Shown here piece after piece: positions 1 to 10,000 of a stretch of 64,000 bases of DNA. The notes beneath the pieces are model-generated. The model ran no database searches, was not told the origin of the DNA, and was given only the letters and a program-made list of their open reading frames with translations. The translations under genes and the position numbers were made by a program. Position 1 is the stretch's first letter. Each line of letters begins with the position of its first letter. The DNA comes from Lichenostomus cassidix (lineage: Eukaryota; Chordata; Aves; Passeriformes; Meliphagidae), in assembly GCA_008360975.2 (NCBI GenBank), contig CM039192.1:13455242-13519241 (forward strand), written 5' to 3'.

Positions 1-289
1 AAAGTCTTCAGGAAGTCAGTGCATAAAGAGCAGCAAATTTATGAGAAATTCACTTACTAGATTTTCAAAGGCAAAATAAAAATTCTAATTCTTAGACTAG
101 CTAATTGACTATCATATGCATATCCATCATCCTCTGTGTGTGGAACAGGTTCAGAATGTCCAGTTCTTGCAGGGTGCTGTTAACCCCAGCGTGGCACCAG
201 GACACACAGCTGAGTATTCACAGGCACACACACACATTCACACAAGTCAAAAGTTCCTGAACTAAAATTGTTCTCATTTAAACACTTAC

Positions 290-307
290 CCGACAATCTG
301 TGACCCT
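290..307 (-). CDS. Possible 18-nt PHKB microexon
   Basis: On the minus strand a pyrimidine-rich tract ends in GGCCACAG, then come 18 bases, then a consensus donor CGG|GTAAGTG. Eighteen bases between two phase-1 junctions would insert six residues (about EGHRLS) without disturbing the PHKB frame. It lies in the PHKB intron between the known N-terminal exons and the next conserved exon. I know of no such PHKB exon, so this may be a cryptic splice pair; the support is only the quality of both splice sites and the frame-neutral length. Confidence 0.3.
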
Positions 308-851
308 CTGTGGCCAACAGAGAAACAAAACAAAGTTATCAAGAACAAAAAGCATATCCTTCTATTTCAGAGCATTCAATGATTTCAACTTGGTACAGAA
401 AGAAGACTAAACAGAATACAGAGCATGAAAAGGTCAAACACCACCATCTACAAGTGATATTTTAGATATTTGAAACTTCAATAGAAATATAGTATAACAG
501 AGTAGCCTGTTGATGGAACAGAAAGGTGAAATTAATTCAAAGTTTGAATAACTGACAAAAAGTTTTTTGCTTTCAAAGTATTCTCCACAGTTACTCCCAC
601 TACAAGGAGGAGAATTTGTTTAAATCAAAGTTTTCCACATATTCTTCATTAATTCTTCTTTAGCATCTATATAGTTTATGTTTTGCTAAGGTGTCTACAG
701 CATTTTCCTGGAGGAATCATGTGGTAAATTATGTTCCATTACTATCACAACCTAATCAAAGCAAGGAACAGTCAGGACAAACACGAAGCTGCTCCTTCCT
801 TGTGCTTTTGGAGTGAGCCCATAACACAGAGGAAGCTATTTTTAGGATGGC

Positions 852-868
852 AAAAAAAAAAAAAAAAA
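852..868. repeat. Poly-A run (17 A)
   Basis: Uninterrupted A run in the PHKB intron; no associated element recognised. Confidence 0.9.
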
Positions 869-2802
869 GCCTGTCTACAGTCTCATCCAAAATCTATTTA
901 AGAGTTCATTTCAGCAAGAAAGCTCGTTTTATCATAGAAAGCTATTTTGAATTACATACTTAAAATAGGTTTTCAAACTAAAATTTTTTTTTAAATGACA
1001 ACATCAAGACTGCAGCACTCTAAACACAATAGAATGACATGCAAATAGTACCCTGGAGGTCTCAGTTTGTACGTTCGCATTCAGAAGAAACAGAATGAGG
1101 ACATTAATTTTAAATACTGTTTTCCATAAATACATCACTTTATTATAACCATACAGTGTGAGTTGTATTTTAGGTAAATAAGTAGGTATGGTAGTAAGAA
1201 CATAAAAACCTATTTTGTTGATTTACTATTTCTTCTGCTGTCTAGTGGTATAACAACCCCATCCAACATTTAAATAGGATATATGGGAGTTCAGCTTTTC
1301 TTCCACAAAGAATGAAGTGTGCCCATTACTTTCTTACACCACAAGTGCATTGCTGCAGGCAGTACCTACTTCAAAATCTAAAAAACTGATAGAAAATCAA
1401 AGTATCCCTTCATGCATTAATATAATTAATATCTGATAAGAGAACACTCAAAGCCTTGATCCCAAGACCAATTAAAACCCTGTTGTCTTCAGACATTGCA
1501 CTGACTAAATGCCCTATATTAATGATCTGAAGGAAAACTAATCCTCTTTAATTGCCTATCATTTACAGGTTCCAGAGTACTACTGCACCACTCTTCAAGT
1601 TGAATAATTACTAAAAATTATAGACATTCCTTTCAAAGTATTAGGGAAGATGAAGAAATCTCAATCCTATGTAAATACAACCTCTGGAGACTGAAAATAT
1701 TGTCATCCTGATGTTAAAGTACTTTCCTATCCACCTCATTTTAATTCCAGTTATACCCGAGATTAGCATTAACTGCTCCTCAGGGAAGAGCTATAAACTG
1801 TCCAGATGTTTAGATACAGAAGTTATGGCCGAAATGGCTTTAAAACAACTCTGCTCCCAAATTTGTATATATTTGAAGGAAGGTTTGACACACACATCCA
1901 TGAAGATTGTAGTAATTGTGGATATAAAAGAAAAATAGGGATTAGAGCACAATTCTGTACCAAGCCTATGGATAAGGATTTCCATATTTCAACAGGGATG
2001 GTTTATTCAAATTTTTCAAAGTACAGAATTAATATTAAGAAACACTTCCCTGAAGTTTAATCACAAATGGAAGCAACATGGCAAAACCTTGATTTCCAAC
2101 ATTTCACATGCCAGAAGCACAAAAGAAAATGTTGATTTGCATAATTAAATCAGGACAGTCCAAAAGAAAAAACAAATAGCTCTAAGACTTCTTTCTAGAT
2201 TTGATAAGAATGAAAACTGACCACAGCCTTTAACATGACACTAGTTCTGGGTGTAATCAAACACTTCAGACAGGAACAAGCTCTGGATCTCAGATCACTG
2301 TAACTTTCATTACCCAGCATTAGTAAGGGCAATGACATCTTCACATCACACAAGTCATTGGGACCAAAGAGGACTTTATTTCTACTCACAGCAAAGTTTA
2401 AGAAATTATATCACATGGGGATTTTTAATCACTACATACAGGAGGAAACTATGATCTCGTGGTTGACCCTGCTTTGAGCAAGAGGCTGGAGAAGGCGACA
2501 TCCTGACAAGCCTTCCAGACTGAACTGTTCTACAACTCAATGAAAACAGGCTAAGGGAACACCAGAAAGGGGCTTGGAGAGGAAGATGCAAAAGGTATTA
2601 CAATATTCCTCTACTTGAATACACAGCAAAAGTAAACAAAAGTTATGAATTGTTATCAGGTTGAGTGATGATAACAACACAGGTAAAAATGAGTAAAATC
2701 TTGTAATAGTTTCATTTAAATAGCATTGAAGTGACAAAGATTTTAAACTATGACTTATCAAGAAAAATCATGTGTTAGACTGTGCAAATAATTCAAGTAG
2801 TA

Positions 2803-3040
2803 TTTCACAGAACACCCTGAGCTGGAAGGAACCCTCAAGGATTGTCAAAGTCCAGAACAAGCCCAGAATCCCCCCCTGTGCCTGAGAGCATTGTCCAAAC
2901 ACTTCCTGAGCTCTGTCAGGCTGGTGCTGTGACCACTTCCCTGGAGAGTCTGTTCAGTGCCCAACACCCTCTGGGTGAAGAACCTCCCCTGACACAGCTC
3001 CAGCCATTTCCTCAGGTCCTGTCACTGTCACCAGAGAGGA
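2803..3040 (-). mobile_element. CR1 LINE fragment
   Basis: Plus strand reads like the reverse complement of an avian CR1 3' end: TCACAGAACACCCTGAGCTG at the left, then GGTGCTGTGACCACTTCCCT, CCCAACACCCTCTGGGTGAA and CTGACACAGCTCCAGCCATT. CR1 is 5'-truncated on insertion, and only about 240 bp remain here. Confidence 0.85.
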
Positions 3041-4168
3041 AAAAGAAAAAAACATGCACCAATTCGTTTTGTCCCTTCTCTATTTCCTAATCATCTGAAG
3101 TTAGTTCTCTGTATAGAATATAATACTTAATAGAAACTACTGATTTCAGGATTTACACTACCAAACAACACACAAAAGCTACTGAACACCAGAAATAAAA
3201 TACTGACCATCGTGCCAGTACACAGGTGCTTCACATAACCAAAATGCCAAAGTCTACCACATAAGCCTTGTAAATGCTACAAGCAAGGCAGGAAACCATT
3301 CAGGATATTCAAGGCAGCATTGCCATTTCTGAGGATTCAAAACAATAGGTGTTAAAACTCCTAAAATGTTTATTTTGTATCATAACAAGAAAAATATAAA
3401 TTACCTATACAATAATTTGGAAAGAGTTTTGTTGATTTTTTTTTCCCACATTGTCAACACATCACATGTTCTTTGATGACAACAGAGGCAAAATTGAAAA
3501 GCCACAGCCAGGGCAGAGGAGTCCAAGACACTCAGTTATGTCCCCTCACCTGGTTACTCTCAGCAGCACTTGAGCTGCTCCTGTGTTTCAACAAGGACTA
3601 CACAAGAGTCTTCCCCAATGCCATAGTTTCACTTGGATACATCTGTTCCCTGTCAAACTCCTTTCAAGATACACACTAATGGCCTTTACAACTTCACATA
3701 TTCTGGCTTCTGTTGCACCTGAGGAGAAGCTGTGGCAGGGGGCTTTACTTTGCTTCCACTTAATTTTCAAAAGTTAAGCTTTTTAATGACTGACTGATTG
3801 GAAATTTTATTTCTTATCTCTAAATCAGTCACATTGGGGTTTTTTAGGAGTCAATTGCAAACACCATTCTTAGAGCATCTTTCACATGACTGTCATCTTA
3901 AAAGCGAAATTTGAGTTCAGAGATGGTTAAACTGCGGGATACTGACAAGAGCACAAAACAAACAAAACAGGAAGATCTGACAGTAGATTTCAATCTAAGT
4001 AGATTACAATTCTCAGAAATTTTCACTGAAAGTGTTCAAATTTTTCAGTTCTACTGTACAGTGCTAAAAATCTACTAGCACAAAACACCGCATGAAATAG
4101 AACACACAATTATTTTTTTCTGAATTAAATAGCCACAAACAAAACAAAACACAGAACTGCACACTTAC

Positions 4169-4223
4169 CAAATTTTAAAAAAGCAAGCGCAGAGGAGGCT
4201 CTGTCATCATCCAAATTGGCCAT
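4169..4223 (-). CDS. PHKB: PHKB alternative exon with its own start codon
   Basis: On the minus strand an ATG at 4223-4221 opens an 18-codon stretch, MANLDDDRASSALAFLKF, plus one base, then a perfect donor G|GTAAGTG (intron starts at 4168). It ends in phase 1, the same phase as PHKB exon 1, so both can splice to the same downstream exon. The human PHKB gene has an alternative exon giving an N-terminus that ends SPSSAFLRSG; the bird peptide ends SSALAFLKFG, with the same length class and a similar tail. I infer this is its orthologue. The upstream acceptor is unclear: a weak candidate AG lies at plus positions 4264-4265, and the exon could instead be an alternative first exon. The peptide would replace the exon 1 N-terminus, a known source of beta-subunit isoforms. 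Confidence 0.72.
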
Positions 4224-6638
4224 TTCAAATTGGTGCAGCTAATCACAAACGTCTCAGGCTAAGCTACAGTAATTTTCAAAACTGTTTAGTAAATGTTAAA
4301 GGCAATCAGCTTTAAATTAAGTGAAAGCAATGTTAGTGGAGTTATTAATATGACAGACTGCACAGTACAAACTTTTATTACATCTTATGTTTCCTTCTTC
4401 TACACTGACCTCTTGGTTCTATTTTGCTTTTACTTCCATAAAACTTATCTGAGTAAAAGGACACAGTTTACAAAAAATCCATCTTTTGGATATTTGACAT
4501 GAGCTTTGTTATTCAATAGGAAATTTGCTACAATCACCAAAAGGTGATGAATACAATCTGATATATTTCAAGATAAAATAAAAATACTGATTTAATTAGT
4601 GCATACAAAAGTGTTACGTAAAATTAATGGCAAGGAGCTGAAACTCTGCTTATGCATAGGGCTGCTTTTATCCCACGTGAAATCTACACCAGGATGTTTT
4701 TTTGCAGTCATACATATAACTTATGGCACTGAATATCTGTTATTTGAGGTAGGATATATTCTACTTTGCAATATACAAAAAGGAAAAAAGCGTTTGTAAT
4801 TATGATGACAAGTTTTTCCAAATCTTTCAAGTTTATCTTTTTTAAAGTAACCAAAATTTTAGCAGCTTCAGACTAGTCCACTACTGAGTAATCTTTATAA
4901 TCTGCTCCTAATCAGAGTGGCAACAAGTGAAACAGTATCTTATTGTTTCAGGAAGGGAAATGAAATTTCTGAATTAAATTTGTTTCTGCTGGAAAACATA
5001 GTAATTTGCAATTGAATACACATAAACATGAGGATACAAATTACCTCCTACAGGATTGAGTCTTACACGATACATTGCTGCTGGCTATAAAACATGAGTC
5101 ACTCGTGCATTTCAGGCACGTGTATCAATACTCCATGCTTACTACATCTTACTCCAAGCAGCACACTAGGAAAAAAACCAAAACCAAACAAAACAGCACT
5201 GTTTGTGAGCCTCCAGCACATGTCTCAGCCAAACCAGAAACGTGCGGGGGAGTTTCAGTCACTTTCTATGATAATCCCAGCCCTGTCTCCTGAGAGGGCC
5301 AGGAAGGAAGTAAAAACGCCCTGAAGCCATACAAATTTCAACATAAAGATGCAGCAGTAAACTTGAAAAATAAGAATATGATTTTTATTTTTAGATACTA
5401 ATGTTACCTGAAAGATAATACGTAAAAGTTGATTTTAAAATCAACTCTAACATCAGAAAATATTTTCAGCTAAAATAATGCCTATTTCTTGACCAAATTT
5501 CTTCAGTTATCATATAAAATGCCATGAACAAATCTCTAGACAATCTCTGGACAAAATCTGTATGAACTAGGAAAGAAGGGAGTGAACTACAATAACAATC
5601 TGTCATTGCACCGAACACAATTTTTTATACATTTTACAAAAAAGCCCCAGGCAGCAGCAGTTAAGAAAAAGTCAAGTGTTAAATCCATCCGAATGCCTTC
5701 TGCAGACACAGAGCCTGCCCCTGCAGGGGATCCCCAGAGTTGTGTGCTGTGCTGAGTTGGGATTCACACCCTGCAAGGTGCAGCTGCCACACTTGGTTTG
5801 CGGAGCTCTAAGGCTAGGTTTGTCAATCAGCCTGCAGATCGCAGCACGCTGTAATCATAACCGGCCACAAGTAACAACTCCTGCAGGGCACTCCTAATCC
5901 TGGGCTTTGCCAATCAATCTGTACATAAATTGAACTTTGAAAGCCCAATTAATCAGACCAGTCTTTAAACAATCACTTCTAAGAGCTCTCATAAAGCCCC
6001 GTTTCCCTCGCACTGTCTGATCAGTCACTAGCACACAAAACCAGCCAAACATGCTAAAAACCGAATTTAAACAAGCATGTGTGGCACATCAATAATCACA
6101 GAGGGATCTTCTGGAAAACTGTTTCCATTACAACAATTAAAGCCCTACCAAAACTGTATTCTACCTTAAAAAATAATTCCGGGTTTTTTGAAGTTGAGAA
6201 ATTCGGGCTAACTGGGCAAACATCACCCTTTGCTTTAGGCCAGAACTGTAGCTGCCACACAACCCATGTTCAGAACGAGAAACTCCCACGCTGTAAAGAG
6301 GTTACCTTTACCTCACAGAAGCCTGGCAAAAGCCCGTACTTTCCTCTAAACATGTCATCTGTTCCACAACTGCAAGGCTTTACACAAGGGCGGTACTGAG
6401 ACTCGCCGAGCCCTCACACCCTGAGGGGCACTGGGCTGCAGGGCTGTGCCGCCAAGGACACGGGGCTGTTCCCCCGGCTGTCCCTCACGGCACCGCCACC
6501 GGCCGGACACACCGCGGGGACAAGGCAACAGCTGCGGGCCGGGCCGGCAGCGGGGCAAGGGCTGCGAGAGCGGGGCGGTGAGCGACGGGGGGCACAGAGA
6601 TCCCCGGAGCTCCTCCCGGGCAAGCCAACAGGTCAGAC
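4224..6638 (-). other. PHKB intron 1 sequence
   Basis: Intron between PHKB exon 1 and the alternative exon at 4169-4223. It becomes GC-rich from about 6400 towards the promoter. It contains a 20-bp perfect palindrome at 5427-5446. No repeat family or gene is recognised here. Confidence 0.7.
5427..5446. repeat. 20-bp perfect palindrome
   Basis: AGTTGATTTTAAAATCAACT is identical to its reverse complement. It lies in PHKB intron 1, about 1.2 kb from the alternative exon. Function unknown. Confidence 0.9.
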
Positions 6639-6708
6639 CTGAGCGTTTGGAGCGAGCGCGCAGCTCCAGCATCTTCCAGCTCACGTCAGCCATGTGAGTC
6701 GCCGCCAT
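6639..6708 (-). CDS. PHKB: PHKB coding exon 1 (phosphorylase kinase beta subunit, N-terminus)
   Basis: This exon encodes the N-terminus of the regulatory beta subunit of phosphorylase kinase, the cytosolic (alpha-beta-gamma-delta)4 enzyme that activates glycogen phosphorylase. Read on the minus strand from the ATG at 6708-6706 it gives MAATHMADVSWKMLELRARS then KRS plus one base. This aligns with the human N-terminal stretch containing EVSWKVLERRARTKRSG. A second in-frame ATG lies at 6693-6691. The exon ends in CAG followed by a GTCTGA donor (intron starts at 6638), phase 1. The first ATG sits in an ideal Kozak context (GCCATGG). Head-to-head placement with ITFG1 matches the known vertebrate PHKB-ITFG1 arrangement. 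Only this exon and the alternative exon at 4169-4223 are secure; the exon encoding the next conserved block was not found to the left, so it should lie outside the window. Identification rests on about 18 aligned residues plus synteny. Confidence 0.9.
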
Positions 6709-6887
6709 GGCGGAGCGGTCCCGGAGAGCCCCGCGCTGGGTCGGGGTGCCGCCGGGCCCTGCTGGCTCCCGCCGTAAAGCGGCTCGCGCAGGCTCGGCCG
6801 CCGCTGCCGCAAACCGCGGGCCGGAGCAGCCGGGCCGGGCCCGCCCCGCGCTGCCGTCAGAGCGCGGGCGGGGCGAGGCCGTGCGCG

Positions 6888-7077
6888 ATGGGGGCCCGTG
6901 GGCCGTGCCCGCCGCTGGCGCCGCTGCTGGCCCTGGTCCTGCTGGCCCTGCCGGGGCCCGCCAGCGCCCTGCAGAATGTCACGGCTCAGCTCTTCGGGCC
7001 CGAGGCCCGCGGGACCCTCGCGGCCTTCGGCGACTTCAACTCGGACAAGCAGACGGACCTGTTCGTGCTGCGCGGCG
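6888..7077 (+). CDS. ITFG1: ITFG1 exon 1
   Basis: Codes residues 1-63 plus one base: signal peptide (core LAPLLALVLLALPG), mature start near LQNVTAQLF, and the first FG-GAP loop DFNSDKQTD. The mature part closely matches human (the family has LHNVTAELFG and GTLAAFGDLNSDKQTDLFVL). Donor G|GTGAGT, phase 1. The whole exon is in the CpG island. Confidence 0.96.
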
Positions 7078-10000
7078 GTGAGTGCGCGGCCGGGCCGGCG
7101 GCGGGCCCGGGGCTCTGGGGGCACAGCCGCTGCGAGGGGGGCTGCTTGACCCCTGGCAGCGCCGCCGAGGCCCGCGGGGTTGGACAGCCCGGGTGCCGCC
7201 GCCCCTCCGCCCCGGCAGCCCGGCGGGGAGGCGGCGGGTGCGGTGTGACAGCGGCGGCCGCCGCTCTGGGGCTGCGGGACGGCGCTGGTGCGAGCTGCCC
7301 AGCGAGGAGAGGAGATGGGCTCGCTGCTCCTTACCATCCCGCGGAGCCGTGGGTCACCGGCTGCTCGCTCTGTCCCCGAGCACGGGCTGGGTGGCCGAGG
7401 GCCGGCGCGGTGAGCACAACATTGTTTGCAGCATGACACTGACACTTGTTTTGCTCCCCAGGTATTTCCTGTGTGGAATACGATGTATTCAATTTGCACT
7501 AGAATAAGGGTTCACATAGGTTGCATTTTTGGTTGTGAAATAATTTAGAGACTTCATCCTGTAACTTGAATGCTCACAAATTATTTTTCTGCTCTGGCTT
7601 TCACAATATTTTGGGAAACAGAGATGAACATTTCACAGATATGAGGAAGCTAAATTGCACATTATCCTACCTTGAACATTATGTTAAAGTGTCAGGGTAG
7701 AGAAATTTGTTGCACGCAGTTGTCAGCTGCCACAAGTTTCTCTTTAGGCTTCAGATATGGGGAGATCTCAAATCACAACTCATTTTCAGTGGTCAGTGTT
7801 ATTGGCAAACATTAATCTTGGATTATTTTACTTTCTTGAAGCTACATGTTAAAATGATAAATTTATTCTCAGATTCACCTTTTTATTCCTTCAATCTCAG
7901 AAATGTGTCTCTAAGTAGCTTTGGTAAAGCATGAGTGACTTTCCCATCTAGTGGAGTTATTGAAATGCATGGCTCCCTGGAAATGCTCCACTGGCTCATC
8001 TACTGAGAGAACAGTTAGATTTGAAATGAATGTCCATGATAAGAGATTTAATTTTTACTTTCTTATCTTTCAGATGAGTGCATTTAAAAATGTGAATAGT
8101 TATAAGTTTCAGAAATGAGATTCATGATATCTTTGTGTCTCCATAGCAGCACTTGATAAAGCACTTTCCTATGTGATACTTACTGTAAAAATCAGCTTAA
8201 AATAACCTAGTTGAAAACATTATTTTTCATAACTTTAGTCTTAACAAAAAGTAACTACAGAATGTCCTCAAAACAAAAGGTAATTGATGGTTCAAAATAG
8301 TGGGGTTTTAAGTGGTAGGGTAAATGGCAGCCAATTGCAAACAGTGTGAGGGAAATGAGCACTGGAGATGATATTAGACTTTGAGGAAGAGTGGTCTGTA
8401 AAGCAGCCCAGTCCTGATAATCCTGACTCTTGCTAAGGAAATGGGGATGATGTCTTGGGCCTTTTGCTGGGTATATATTATTGTTCTGATCTTGAATCAC
8501 TTCAGTTGAGCAAGAGTAATGTTCCATATGCTCAGGTGCATAAAAGAAAATCAGCTTGTGCTCATACCTTTGAAAGAAATGGTAAATTCGCTGAATATAA
8601 GGGATAATCTATATCCAGAAGTGTCTTCTTGCAAGACCAATTCAAAAGTACCAGTGGACTCTGGGGTTAGTCACTTTTTGAAACTCAAAATATACAAGTA
8701 AATGGAATTGTGCATACACTTACCTGTTTTGTGAGTCTATGTGTGTAACAGGTAAGTGGGGGAGCTAATGGCTCATGCTGGTTGGTTTATTCAATCTATC
8801 ACCTTCTGCTTATGCCTGATGCCTCTGCTGCTAGTACAGAGCAGTGAGTGATCATTCCCCTAGTCACCTGCTGCATTTCATTGGGGAATTTTGGAAACTT
8901 GTCTGGTATTTATCTCATAAGTATATATGTGTGGGTGTGATACATAGCTGGTACATATCACACAGATACTCAGTCTGAAGACCTCTAATCTACATCATTG
9001 TTGTTTGTTTGGAAACTGTTCTGTGTTTTCACACCCTTCAAGGCACTTTTTCTCTTACTTACTGTCCTCTCATCTCAAAAAGGGTACAGAACTGCATACA
9101 GCATTTAGGATTGATGTTGTGCCATAAGTAATTCTGTTGTCTGTTCCTGTTATAATTTTTAGTAGTTAATTTGTTTTGACTATTGATGAGCAGTGAACTG
9201 AAATTTTTATATATCTATCTTTAATGACCAAAAGATCTCATTGCTCAGTGTTGCAACTTGGAACTTGCAACTGTTGTAACTTGGAACCTGGTATGTGTAA
9301 AAACACATTTACTTCTTCATCCTCATAATTACTTTATCAAATAGCCAATAAAAAGGCAGGTGAGAGGCTGTGGTGTGAAGTGGGAGTTCCAAGTTGCAGC
9401 AGTCAGTCCCCAGGTGTGTTACCTAGAGCTAAGGCAGCCAGCAGCCTCCTGCCCCTTGCTGTGTGCCAAGCCCTTCCCTCACTCCTGAACCTGTGCTGCA
9501 GTTGGGCAGCATTTGCCTGCCAGGTGGGACTGTGCTGGTCTCCCCTGGCCTCTCTGAAAGGGTTCCTTTTCATTTCCTCATTTGGTGGTGTATTCTCTTT
9601 CTTCTAAAAAGGTTTGTAGCAGGTGTCTTTCGTTTCATGGTAAGGAGCCTTGTGTTCTGCTACTTCACAGCTGTGAACTTTGCCAGAGAACAATGTTCTT
9701 AAAAAGTACTGTGGTGGCTCAAGTTTGGAGCCTTAGGATTATATTTTGTAGGTAACGGGTTTGTGATGCTACAGGTGGATTTATGGGAGAATGAAGGACA
9801 GAAAGAAAAAATACAATTGTTTCACTGTGGGCTATTGTCTTACTTGCAGAAGTAAGTGCATGTGTATTGTGGTTTACTGACTGAAAATTTTATTTCATCA
9901 TTGAGGTTAAAATTCTTCTTTTCTTCCCTGAATTTCAGTTATTTCTGCATAATAAAATAATAGCTTTTATTCAGATGGTCCTGAAATAATGAAATGATAC

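Larger units (their letters stand above)
1..4168 (-). other. PHKB intron sequence
   Basis: AT-rich intron of PHKB, transcribed from the minus strand. It contains a short CA-rich run near 226-242, a 17-A run at 852-868, the candidate microexon at 290-307 and a CR1 fragment at 2803-3040. I looked for the conserved PHKB block that follows exon 1 and did not find it. No other coding signal is supported. Confidence 0.7.
6400..7420. promoter_or_regulatory. CpG island and bidirectional PHKB/ITFG1 promoter
   Basis: About 1 kb of strongly GC- and CpG-rich sequence stands out from AT-rich flanks. It covers PHKB exon 1 (minus), the 179 bp between the two start codons, ITFG1 exon 1 (plus) and the start of ITFG1 intron 1. 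No TATA box is visible between the genes. GC boxes are seen at 6841-6847 and 6866-6874. A CRE-like TCACGTCA lies at 6681-6688, inside PHKB exon 1. The palindrome CCGCCATGGCGG at 6702-6713 overlaps the PHKB start codon. This is the typical housekeeping head-to-head promoter design. Island edges are judged by eye. Confidence 0.88.

Noticed and set aside
6355..6638. Extension of PHKB exon 1 past its donor
   Set aside because: Similarity to PHKB stops exactly at the GTCTGA donor; the rest of that open frame is CpG-island translation.
6681..7499. 272-codon open frame on the minus strand across the CpG island
   Set aside because: GC-rich sequence lacks stops by composition. The predicted protein is Pro/Arg/Gly/Ala-rich, is antisense to ITFG1 exon 1 and overlaps the PHKB start region.
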